DNA from: Methylococcaceae bacterium
GTDB taxonomy: Bacteria; Pseudomonadota; Gammaproteobacteria; Methylococcales; Methylomonadaceae
DNA: 7,170 bases
Reading direction: 5' to 3'
NCBI GenBank assembly: GCA_003542275.1
Contig: DPKY01000156.1
Span: 1-7,170 of the forward strand
How positions within the stretch are numbered: position 1 is the stretch's first letter; every line of letters begins with the position of its first letter. Under the pieces are notes generated by a model. That model was not told the origin of the DNA and did no database searches. It worked only from the letters and a program-made list of their open reading frames with translations. The position numbers and the translations under genes are program-made. Shown here one piece after another: positions 1-6,355 of the stretch.

Positions 1-65
1 TCCCACCAGCGCTCTGCCATGGCGCCAAATTTTTCAATTTCGTGTGCGTGTACGTTTTCGTTCAT
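1..65 (-). CDS. ubiG: UbiG, ubiquinone biosynthesis O-methyltransferase (5' end only)
   Basis: Only the first 21 codons lie in the window; the gene continues past the left edge. The reverse strand from the ATG at 65 reads MNENVHAHEIEKFGAMAERWW, followed by a partial codon consistent with D or E. The pattern H-E-I-x-K-F-x-x-(M/V)-A-x-R-W-W is the conserved N-terminus of UbiG, which in known members methylates two ring hydroxyls in ubiquinone synthesis using S-adenosylmethionine. The methyltransferase core is outside the window and could not be checked. The start is supported by the short lead before the conserved HEIEKF block. Upstream is only a weak purine stretch (AAGAAAG), so no clear Shine-Dalgarno. 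The gene lies 140 bases downstream of rlmKL on the same strand. A different SAM methyltransferase with a similar N-terminus is possible but unlikely. Confidence 0.85.
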   Translation of the reverse strand, partial: MNENVHAHEIEKFGAMAERWW

Positions 66-104
66 GGTTGATATGTCTTTCTTAAAATATGAAGTGTTGA
101 TAGT

Positions 105-182
105 TTAGCGTATTAGTAGGTTATTTACCACGCTATGATTATTTAAGACCCTAAACGGCCTCTAAAAATGGCCTCTTAGCGT
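105..182 (-). repeat. Alternating TTAGCGT / ACGCTA segments in the rlmKL-ubiG gap
   Basis: Seen on the plus strand: TTAGCGT at 105-111, its partner ACGCTA at 130-135, and TTAGCGT again at 176-182. In a leftward transcript leading into ubiG the middle segment could pair with either flanking copy. Pairing of 106-111 with 130-135 is extended by GGT (119-121) with ACC (127-129) around a 7-base bulge. The arms are short and A/T-rich around the core, so a regulatory role is a guess; chance is a real alternative. Confidence 0.3.
151..179 (-). other. Hairpin downstream of rlmKL, possible weak terminator
   Basis: On the minus strand CTAAGAGGCC (179-170) can fold onto GGCCGTTTAG (160-151) around a 9-base loop. 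That gives eight Watson-Crick pairs, one G-U and one A-G mismatch. It lies 27 bases after the rlmKL stop codon, where a terminator would be expected. The bases that follow (GGTCTTAAAT) are not a proper U-run, so it may instead protect the 3' end of the mRNA or do nothing. The GGCCTCT heptamer also appears twice directly (157-163 and 170-176). The rest of the 140-base gap is A/T-rich; I could not identify a convincing ubiG promoter in it. Confidence 0.3.
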
Positions 183-205
183 TGGTTACACCATCAAAAA
201 ACGCA

Positions 206-2440
206 TTAGGTGTGTTTTGTGATTTGCCAACAATAATGAATTTTTTGATTTCGAGCAAAATCTTCAGGAATGGTTTTTGCACTAATATCGGTGATATGCA
301 CCCCCGAAAATGCCCCGACATCAAATTTAAAGCGCCTAAAATTCGTTGAAAAATACAGCACGCCGCTGGGTGTCAATAACGTCAAGGCGTGCGTAATCAG
401 TGCAATATAATCAAGCTGAATATCAAACACCTCCTCCATGCGTTTTGAGTTAGAAAAAGTGGGCGGGTCTAAAAAAATCAAATCATATTGCCTTGCACCG
501 CGTTTTGCTTCGTTTTCAAGCCACGCCACGCAATTAGCTTGAATAAATTCATGTCGCCCTGAAGTGTTGTTAAGTGCTAAATTCGCTTGCGCCCATTGCA
601 GATAAGTCTTTGACATATCCACTGTTGTAGTGACGCTCGCCCCTCCCACCGCTGCGTGCACGGTAGCGACGCCAGTGTAAGCAAATAAATTTAAAAACCG
701 TTTGCCTTGTGCTTGTTTTTGAATCAAAAGCCGGATAGGACGGTGGTCTAAAAACAGCCCCGTATCCAAATAATCTTCAAAATTTACCCGCAATCGACAC
801 CCGCCTTCAATTACTTCATGAAAAAAGCCTAGCTCACTGTTTTTTTCATATTGCTCAATGTGGCGTTGTTTTTTACGCACTTTTACAATGACTTGCGCAG
901 GAGAAATACCAACAACCGCAGGAATTTCCGCTAAAATGCCCGCCAAACGCAAAGCCGCTTTGTCTTGGTCAACGTGTTTGGGCGCTTCATATTCTTGCAC
1001 AATCGCCCACGTTTTCTCGCTGTGGTAAATATCAATTGCCACGGCATATTCGGGCAAATCGGCATCGTATACACGATAACAAAAAACGTGCTGTTGCTTT
1101 GCCCATTTTGCCAATTTTTTCAGATTTTTCTGCAAACGATTAGCAAACATTGGCGCCGGTTCAGCGGGCAGGGCGGCAAGGCCTTCAGGTTCAGGCGCCT
1201 TCCCCTCCTCGGTGAGGTTTTGGGCCGCGTTGACATCCGCCTCATCAACAAAATCAACAAATGCTTTGGGCGTAAAAAAGGCGTTTTCTTCAATAGGCAA
1301 ACGAAGAAGTCGACACTCAAGCGCCCCATTAAACAGTGGAACCGGTTTTTTTGAGCGAATGCCTAAACGAAAACCCAATTCGGGATTACTGATAATTAAC
1401 GCCGCTTGCCAACCAATAAAATGGTTTTTTAAGGTCAAACCAAATTGCTCGTAGAGTTGCGCCGTTTGTGCCAAATCACCTAATCGTTCACCATAAGGCG
1501 GATTGCACGCAATTAAGCCTTTTTCCCAGCGTTGCGCGGGGCTTGCTTGGGTAATGTCGCGGCGTTCAATATGAATTTTGCCTTGAAAGCCAGCATTGGC
1601 CACATGGGTGAGCGCGGTGTTGACGGTGTGTTTATTTTGATCGAATCCGACAATCAGCGGCAGATGACGCAAGCCTACTTCCCAGCGCTGTTGGGCTTCT
1701 TGACAGAGCAATTGCCAGCTGTGTACATCGTGTTTTTTCCAGCCCAAAAAACCAAAATAGGCACGACGAAGTCCAGGGGCGCAATCAGACGCAATCATCG
1801 CGCCTTCAAGCAGTAGCGTGCCCGAGCCACACATCGGATCAAGCAGTGATTGCCCTTGCGCGGAAAGTGTATCCCACCCACAACGCAACAGCATCGCCGC
1901 CGCCAAATTTTCTTTCATTGGCGCTTCAATGCTCACGTCACGATACCCGCGTTTATGCAAACTTTCACCGGATAAATCCAAACTGAGTTGGGCTTTTTCG
2001 CCTTGCAAGTGCACATTGAGACGAATATGGGGTTGTTGTGTATTGATGGTGGGGCGCGTGCCAAATTTAGCACGCATTTGGTCAACGATAGCATCTTTTA
2101 CTTTCAACGCGCCAAAATGACTGTTAACAATCACCGTTGAATTTTTGGTCGTAAAGCTCACCGCAAAACTGTCATCAGCATTGATGTGTTCATACCAGTT
2201 AATGGCTTGAATGGCCGCGTATAAATCATGCAGTGTTTTGACCTCAAACTCACTGAGCACCAGCAGAACACGACTTGCCACGCGCGACCATAAACACACC
2301 CGATATGCTAGGGCTAAATCGCCCGAAAAAGCCACGCCCGCTGTTGTGGCTTTGTAATGCGTGACACCGAGAGAAATGAGTTCATTGGTTAAAATCCCCT
2401 CAAGTGCTTTTGGGGTCGTGGCAAAAAAATCGTGCGTCAT
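206..2440 (-). CDS. rlmL: RlmKL, bifunctional 23S rRNA guanine methyltransferase
   Basis: A 744-residue protein closely matching the E. coli RlmKL fusion (also called RlmL), which makes m2G2445 and m7G2069 in 23S rRNA during 50S assembly in the cytoplasm. In order: an N-terminal ferredoxin-like and THUMP RNA-binding part (about 1-160); the RlmL Rossmann methyltransferase with LDPMCGSGT (200-208, SAM binding) and the catalytic loop NPPYGERLG (313-321); a linker; then the RlmK half with LFLDHR (562-567), LNLFAYTG (583-590) and DPPTFSNSKRM (658-668). Both active-site motifs are intact, so both activities are expected. The protein is about 40 residues longer than the 702-residue E. coli protein, mainly from a Glu/Ala/Pro-rich linker near 385-430. 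The ATG start aligns with the E. coli N-terminus, but no Shine-Dalgarno is visible before it. It follows rpiA by 107 bases on the same strand and may be co-transcribed with it. The stop is TAA. Confidence 0.96.
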   Translation of the reverse strand: MTHDFFATTPKALEGILTNELISLGVTHYKATTAGVAFSGDLALAYRVCLWSRVASRVLLVLSEFEVKTLHDLYAAIQAINWYEHINADDSFAVSFTTKNSTVIVNSHFGALKVKDAIVDQMRAKFGTRPTINTQQPHIRLNVHLQGEKAQLSLDLSGESLHKRGYRDVSIEAPMKENLAAAMLLRCGWDTLSAQGQSLLDPMCGSGTLLLEGAMIASDCAPGLRRAYFGFLGWKKHDVHSWQLLCQEAQQRWEVGLRHLPLIVGFDQNKHTVNTALTHVANAGFQGKIHIERRDITQASPAQRWEKGLIACNPPYGERLGDLAQTAQLYEQFGLTLKNHFIGWQAALIISNPELGFRLGIRSKKPVPLFNGALECRLLRLPIEENAFFTPKAFVDFVDEADVNAAQNLTEEGKAPEPEGLAALPAEPAPMFANRLQKNLKKLAKWAKQQHVFCYRVYDADLPEYAVAIDIYHSEKTWAIVQEYEAPKHVDQDKAALRLAGILAEIPAVVGISPAQVIVKVRKKQRHIEQYEKNSELGFFHEVIEGGCRLRVNFEDYLDTGLFLDHRPIRLLIQKQAQGKRFLNLFAYTGVATVHAAVGGASVTTTVDMSKTYLQWAQANLALNNTSGRHEFIQANCVAWLENEAKRGARQYDLIFLDPPTFSNSKRMEEVFDIQLDYIALITHALTLLTPSGVLYFSTNFRRFKFDVGAFSGVHITDISAKTIPEDFARNQKIHYCWQITKHT

Positions 2441-2547
2441 AGTGTGTTTATGAAATGGTATTGAAAAATGGCGTTGACATAAAGAAAAGGGACAACACGG
2501 CCAAAAAGCAGATGTTATCCCTAAGAGGTATCAATAGCAGGTCACGA

Positions 2548-3201
2548 CTAAAACGTGATAACGCTTTCACCTTTACTTACCAGCACAACATCTGCTGGAC
2601 GCGCGGCAAAAATACCCACCATCACAACGCCTGTAATGTTGTTGATAAGATTTTCGAGTTTAAGAGGGTCGACAATGCTCAAATTGTGTACATCTAAGAT
2701 AACATTATGGTTGTCGGTGACACACCCTTCACGGTAAACGGGCTGGCCGCCGAGTTTGACCAACTCACGCGCCACATAACTTCTCGCCATCGGTACGACT
2801 TCAACGGGTAATGGGAATTTACCCAACACATCAACGCATTTGCTCTCATCCGCAATGCAAACAAATTTGCGGCTGGCGGCGGCAATAATTTTTTCTCGCG
2901 TCAGCGCCGCGCCACCGCCTTTAATCATTTGTTTATGCGGATTGACTTCATCTGCGCCATCCACATAAATGTCGAGTGTGCCGACGTCATTTAAATCTAA
3001 AACACGAATCCCCAAGTTTTTTAAACGCTGTGTACTGGCTTCTGAACTAGACACCGCGCCTTCAATGTCGTCTTTGACGTCAGCGAGAAAATCAATGAAA
3101 TGATTGACCGTTGACCCCGTTCCCACGCCAATCACGCCAATGTTTTTGATATAAGGCAAGGCGGCCTGCGCCACTTTACGTTTTAATTCATCTTGTGTCA
3201 T
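2548..3201 (-). CDS. rpiA: RpiA, ribose-5-phosphate isomerase A
   Basis: A 217-residue protein, the usual length for RpiA, which interconverts ribose 5-phosphate and ribulose 5-phosphate in the non-oxidative pentose phosphate pathway (cytoplasmic). Visible motifs: GTGST at 27-31 and SSSEAST at 51-57 (phosphate-binding region), DGADE at 81-85, [11 protein letters not shown] at 94-104, and K121 in [10 protein letters not shown]81, D84, K94 and E103, the active-site residues known in the E. coli enzyme, are all present at identical numbers. [11 protein letters not shown] at 161-171 differs slightly from the E. coli VTDNGNVILDV. The ATG start has a good GAGGAG upstream. The gene is downstream of a probable terminator that closes gspEF, so it likely begins its own transcript; a convincing promoter was not found. 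A 5-bp hairpin with a 7-base loop (2542-2558) straddles the TAG stop, with no U-run after it. Confidence 0.97.
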   Translation of the reverse strand: MTQDELKRKVAQAALPYIKNIGVIGVGTGSTVNHFIDFLADVKDDIEGAVSSSEASTQRLKNLGIRVLDLNDVGTLDIYVDGADEVNPHKQMIKGGGAALTREKIIAAASRKFVCIADESKCVDVLGKFPLPVEVVPMARSYVARELVKLGGQPVYREGCVTDNHNVILDVHNLSIVDPLKLENLINNITGVVMVGIFAARPADVVLVSKGESVITF

Positions 3202-3212
3202 AGTCGGTTTTT

Positions 3213-3218
3213 CTCCTC
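3213..3218 (-). promoter_or_regulatory. rpiA ribosome binding site
   Basis: The minus strand reads GAGGAG here, 11 bases before the rpiA ATG. It is the clearest purine-rich ribosome binding site on the minus strand in this window and fixes the rpiA start. It begins only about six bases beyond the U-run of the preceding terminator. Confidence 0.75.
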
Positions 3219-3224
3219 ATGATT

Positions 3225-3263
3225 AAAAAAGTCAAAAGGCAACGTCAAACTACTTTGCCCTTT
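3225..3263 (-). terminator. Rho-independent terminator after gspEF
   Basis: On the minus strand AAAGGGCAA (3263-3255) pairs with TTGCCTTTT (3242-3234) in nine pairs, one of them G-U. The loop is 12 bases, and GAC plus six T (3230-3225) follow. It begins 50 bases after the gspF TAG stop. The stem has only four G-C pairs and three bases separate it from the T-run, so efficiency may be moderate. An A-run before the stem is also compatible with weak function in the opposite direction. A promoter-like pair (TTGACG at 3248-3243 and TTTAAT at 3227-3222) overlaps it but has only a 15-base spacer. Confidence 0.55.
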
Positions 3264-3313
3264 TTCAACGGATGATAATACCCCATCACAGGTATTTTCG
3301 CGTGTCTTTTTTG

Positions 3314-4531
3314 CTAAACCGCTAAATCATTGACGCTCAAAATCGCCAGTAAAATCGAGACAATAATACCGGCAATCATCAGCCCTAGCGTGATAATCAA
3401 CGTGGGCTCAAGCAGTGCAAGAAAACGCGTAATCGCCACGCTGAGCTGTTTATCATAAATACTCGCCACGCGCAGCAACATCTCTTCTAAATGCCCGGTT
3501 TCCTCACCCATTTTTATCATTTGCATGGCCATTTTAGGGAAAATGTTTTTTTGCTCAAGCGCGTCAAAAAGTGTTTTGCCTTGTTTGATTTGCTCTTGTG
3601 TCTCCTCAAGCACACTGGCAATGTATAAATTATCCACCGTTTCACGCACAATCAGAAAAGCCGGTAAAATCGACACACCATTGCCTAGCAACGTACCGAG
3701 CGTGCGCGTGACATTGGCAATTTCTTTATTCAATATCATCTCGCCCACCAGTGGCAACGCCAGAAAACGGCCATCCCAGACCTGCTTGGTGCTTTTTTGA
3801 CTCAGTTGCACATTAAAATACGCGCCAACGCCCACCATCCCCCCAATCACCGCCCACCAATAACGCCCAAGCCAATCAGCCAGATTGATGACAATTTGCG
3901 TGGAGAGCGGCAAGGCTTTTCCCGCACTAGCAAACATTTCGCTAAATTGCGGCACCACAAAGGTGAGCATAATAAACAGCGACGCAAGCGACATCACTAG
4001 CAAAATGGTGGGATAAATTAACGCGGTACTCACCGTGTCTTTTAATTCTTGCGAACGCTCTAGGTAACTTGCAAGGCGGCTTAATACCTCCCCTAAATTG
4101 CCGCCGGCTTCTCCCGCGCGAATCATATTTAAATAAAATTTACTAAACACGCCCGCTTGAAGCTCAAGCGCATCGGCCAGTGACACGCCGCTTTTGACTT
4201 TTTCAAGCACCCGCCCAATCAATTTAGCTAAATTATCATTCTCGCCTGCTAAATCCATCAACACCAACAGTGAGCGATCTAGCGGCAAGCCAGATTCAAG
4301 CAATGTTGCCAGCTCACCGGTGAAGAGCATAATATGTTTCTGCGCTAACGCGCCGCGCTGCCGCGTTAACGCTACTCCTAAAAAGGTTTGGCTTGTGGCC
4401 AATTTAACGTACAGAGGAATGTAGCCCTCTTGTTGAAGCTGTTGCACGCAGTGGTTTTCATCGATAGCTTCGCGCTCCCCTTCAACCGTTTCCCCTGCAC
4501 TATTGACCGCTTGATAGAAAAATAAAGCCAC
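3314..4531 (-). CDS. gspF: GspF-family inner-membrane platform protein of type II secretion
   Basis: A 405-residue polytopic membrane protein with two copies of the GspF/PilC domain (about 68-191 and 272-394). Each repeat carries the family signature: MIRAGEAGGNLGEVL at 136-150 and MIKMGEETGHLEEML at 338-352. Likely membrane helices are about 170-193, 222-239 and 374-398. In known systems this platform sits in the inner membrane, contacts the GspE ATPase and couples ATP hydrolysis to pseudopilus assembly. The short N-terminus (MALFFYQAVNSAGE) and the stretch SALIYP-like (TALIYPTILL) with VVPQFSEMFASAG look more like T2SS GspF than PilC, but a type IV pilus role cannot be excluded from sequence alone. 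Translation starts at GTG, four bases after the gspE stop, with a GGAG inside the end of gspE, so coupling to gspE is likely. The stop is TAG, followed by a probable terminator. Confidence 0.9.
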   Translation of the reverse strand: MALFFYQAVNSAGETVEGEREAIDENHCVQQLQQEGYIPLYVKLATSQTFLGVALTRQRGALAQKHIMLFTGELATLLESGLPLDRSLLVLMDLAGENDNLAKLIGRVLEKVKSGVSLADALELQAGVFSKFYLNMIRAGEAGGNLGEVLSRLASYLERSQELKDTVSTALIYPTILLVMSLASLFIMLTFVVPQFSEMFASAGKALPLSTQIVINLADWLGRYWWAVIGGMVGVGAYFNVQLSQKSTKQVWDGRFLALPLVGEMILNKEIANVTRTLGTLLGNGVSILPAFLIVRETVDNLYIASVLEETQEQIKQGKTLFDALEQKNIFPKMAMQMIKMGEETGHLEEMLLRVASIYDKQLSVAITRFLALLEPTLIITLGLMIAGIIVSILLAILSVNDLAV

Positions 4532-4535
4532 GTTG

Positions 4536-6230
4536 TTAATTCTCCGCCGTCACACGCATGACTTCTTCGAGTGTCGTCACGCCTTGCAACACTTTTTGCA
4601 CGCCATTTTCATAAAGTGTCATCATGCCTTCCTCACGCGCCAATTTTTCAATCGCCCCCGCTGACGCGTGCCCCATGATAAGTTTGCGAATGGGGTCGCT
4701 CATGGGTAAAAATTCAATAATAGCCAGCCTGCCGCGATAGCCAAGCCCTCCGCACGCGGGGCATCCGATGGCTTTAAAGAGCGTGATATTGCCTTCTGCT
4801 TGAAAGCGCCGCAAACGGGTTTCGCTAATGACTTCCTCTGTAGGTGTATAAGCGCTTTTGCAATGCACACACAGTTGACGCACAAGCCGCTGCGCTAAAA
4901 TGCCGTTCACCGTGGAGGTGAGCAAATACTCTTCTAGGCCCATATCCAAAAGACGCGTCACGCCACCTGCCGCATCATTGGTGTGCAATGTGGATAAAAC
5001 CAAATGCCCTGTGAGTGCAGATTGCACGGCAATACGCGCCGTTTCTAGGTCACGCATCTCACCAATCATGATGACATCAGGGTCTTGACGCACAATCGAA
5101 CGCAACGCCACCGCGAAGGTTAAGCCAATTTGCGGCTTGGCTTGAATTTGATTGATGCCGTCCATTTGATATTCCACGGGGTCTTCAACGGTGATAATTT
5201 TTCGCGCGGTGGTGTTTAATTGCTTGAGCGCAGCGTACATGGTCGTTGATTTACCACTCCCCGTGGGGCCGGTAATTAAAATGATGCCATGTGGTTGCGA
5301 GAGCACGTCTAAAAATTGTGTTAATTGCCGCCCCGCAAAACCGAGCGCCTCAAAATCGAGTACCGTATTTTCTTTATCGAGCAAACGAATGACAACGCTT
5401 TCGCCATACATAGTGGGAATGGTTGACACGCGCAAATCGAGTTCTCTCCCCAGCATTTGCACTTTAATTCGGCCGTCTTGGGGAAGTCGACGCTCAGCAA
5501 TATTGAGCTTTGCCATGATTTTAATACGCGAGATGACCGCCGCTGTGGATTTTACGGGGGGGGCGTCAATGTCTTGCAACACACCATCCACGCGCAAACG
5601 CACCTTGAGGGTTTGCTCAAAAGGTTCAATATGAATATCAGAGGCCTTCACCTCAATGGCGCGTTGCATAATGGCGTTAACCATCTTAATAACGGGCGCT
5701 TCACTGGCTAAATCTTTGAGATGGGCTAAATCTTCTTCCCCTAGTTCATCAAAGGCGAGGTCGTCGAGTTTGTCTTCCGTCTTGCCTTTTATTTCACCGT
5801 ACTGCACTGCCAGCGCGGTATCAATTTCTGACAGCACGCCAACACGCGGCGCAATCGATTTACCCGTAATCATCTGCAATGCACGCAACACAAACGCATC
5901 TTCAGGGTCAAGCATGGCAATATGAAGGCTATGCGCTTCCTCATTTATGCCCACAAGATGGTATTGCTTTAAAAAACGCAACGAAACCGCCTCAGGCAAC
6001 ATTTTCTCCTGTGGATACGCTTCAGGCAACACACGCTCAAATCCCGTGCTTTCAACAAATGCCAAAGCGACGTCTAGCTCAGAGCAAAGTCCCAGTTTAA
6101 TCAGCAATGCCGGCACACTTTCTGCCACCGCTGTTTTTTGCATACGCTCCACTTTTTTTAAATCAGAATGAGATAATTTGCCTTTGTTTTGCAAAAAAGT
6201 GAGCACTGGCGAGGGCGATGGTGTAAACAT
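4536..6230 (-). CDS. gspE: GspE-family type II secretion ATPase
   Basis: A 564-residue hexameric-type secretion ATPase that would power pseudopilus assembly from the cytoplasmic face of the membrane. Numbering from the ATG at 6230: an N-terminal MshEN/N1E-type region (about 5-145), an acidic linker, then the N2E/RecA core with ASDIHIEPFE (196-205), RRLPQDGRI (247-255), Walker A GPTGSGKST (321-329), Asp box TVEDPVEY (347-354), Walker B region IMIGEMRD (387-394, E391) and His box LSTLHTND (412-419). A zinc tetracysteine follows: C454, C457, C490 and C493. ATPase and zinc motifs are all intact. The phrase LASEAPVIKMVN and the overall pattern favour GspE over PilB. An in-frame TTG at 6272 would add 14 residues, but neither start has a Shine-Dalgarno and the TTG lies almost on the predicted transcription start, so ATG is preferred. 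A C8 run (minus strand of 5556-5563) encodes the Ala-Pro-Pro region in an otherwise conserved domain. It is the first gene of a pair with gspF. Confidence 0.92.
   Translation of the reverse strand: MFTPSPSPVLTFLQNKGKLSHSDLKKVERMQKTAVAESVPALLIKLGLCSELDVALAFVESTGFERVLPEAYPQEKMLPEAVSLRFLKQYHLVGINEEAHSLHIAMLDPEDAFVLRALQMITGKSIAPRVGVLSEIDTALAVQYGEIKGKTEDKLDDLAFDELGEEDLAHLKDLASEAPVIKMVNAIMQRAIEVKASDIHIEPFEQTLKVRLRVDGVLQDIDAPPVKSTAAVISRIKIMAKLNIAERRLPQDGRIKVQMLGRELDLRVSTIPTMYGESVVIRLLDKENTVLDFEALGFAGRQLTQFLDVLSQPHGIILITGPTGSGKSTTMYAALKQLNTTARKIITVEDPVEYQMDGINQIQAKPQIGLTFAVALRSIVRQDPDVIMIGEMRDLETARIAVQSALTGHLVLSTLHTNDAAGGVTRLLDMGLEEYLLTSTVNGILAQRLVRQLCVHCKSAYTPTEEVISETRLRRFQAEGNITLFKAIGCPACGGLGYRGRLAIIEFLPMSDPIRKLIMGHASAGAIEKLAREEGMMTLYENGVQKVLQGVTTLEEVMRVTAEN
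4542..4545 (-). promoter_or_regulatory. gspF ribosome binding site inside gspE
   Basis: The minus strand reads GGAG here, within the last codons of gspE (GCG GAG AAT TAA), 10 bases before the GTG at 4531. It supports the GTG as the gspF start and suggests that ribosomes finishing gspE re-initiate on gspF. Confidence 0.6.
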
Positions 6231-6255
6231 GATGAGAATGGTATGAAAAGTTGCG

Positions 6256-6287
6256 TTGTTAAATTCAATCAAGTGTTATCTATGATA
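6256..6287. promoter_or_regulatory. Candidate divergent promoter with a shared symmetric -10 (tyrS right, gspE left)
   Basis: TATGATA at 6281-6287 reads TATGAT rightward and TATCAT leftward, each five of six to the consensus -10. It sits in a perfect 13-base dyad, TTATC-TAT-GATAA (6276-6288). A rightward -35 candidate is TTGTTA at 6256-6261 (four of six, but a long 19-base spacer); no good leftward -35 was found. The predicted starts, about 6293 for tyrS and about 6275 for gspE, give sensible leaders. The dyad could equally be an operator. The call rests on position and match to consensus only. Confidence 0.4.
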
Positions 6288-6301
6288 ATCTATGTTGAGC
6301 T

Positions 6302-6354
6302 GGGATGCCTGCGCATTCCACCCTTTTTTATTCTTCTTTATTTTGAGGCATCCC
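6302..6354 (+). promoter_or_regulatory. tyrS leader stem-loop that would cover the ribosome binding site
   Basis: GGGATGCCT (6302-6310) is a perfect inverted repeat of AGGCATCCC (6346-6354): nine pairs, six of them G-C, around a 35-base pyrimidine-rich loop. The 3' arm contains three of the four bases of the GAGG ribosome binding site and ends one base before the TTG start of tyrS. The same 5' arm can instead form a compact local hairpin, GGGATGC (6302-6308) with GCATTCC (6313-6319), which has seven pairs including one G-U and a four-base loop, leaving the GAGG free. No known riboswitch or T-box class was recognised. A role in translational control is inferred. Confidence 0.45.
6345..6348 (+). 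promoter_or_regulatory. tyrS ribosome binding site
   Basis: GAGG lies seven bases before the TTG at 6356, an ideal spacing. It is 25 bases from the ATG at 6374, which has no purine-rich sequence of its own. It therefore decides in favour of the TTG start. Confidence 0.65.
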
Positions 6355-6355
6355 T

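Noticed and set aside
965..1354. Plus-strand open frame of 129 codons
   Set aside because: It lies antisense within rlmKL, has no recognisable protein motif, and the minus frame is an unmistakable RlmKL.
2542..2558. Hairpin at the rpiA stop codon as a terminator
   Set aside because: Only five pairs and no following U-run; too weak to call.
2455..2697. Plus-strand open frame covering the rpiA-rlmKL gap
   Set aside because: Two thirds overlap the conserved 3' part of rpiA in antisense, and the product resembles no known protein.
3222..3248. TTGACG/TTTAAT as the rpiA promoter
   Set aside because: The 15-base spacer is short and the predicted start would fall inside the rpiA ribosome binding site; kept only as a remark.
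5191..5634. Plus-strand open frame of 147 codons
   Set aside because: It is antisense to the most conserved part of the GspE ATPase core; its composition reflects the complementary strand and it has no ribosome binding site that I can see.
3314..6230. Naming the pair pilB and pilC
   Set aside because: The short GspF-like N-terminus, the LASEAPVIKMVN phrase and the absence of a following pilD favour the GspE/GspF names, though a pilus role is not excluded.
6231..6272. Longer gspE starting at TTG 6272
   Set aside because: The added residues (MIEFNNATFHTILI) are not family-like, there is no ribosome binding site, and the codon lies at or next to the predicted transcription start.
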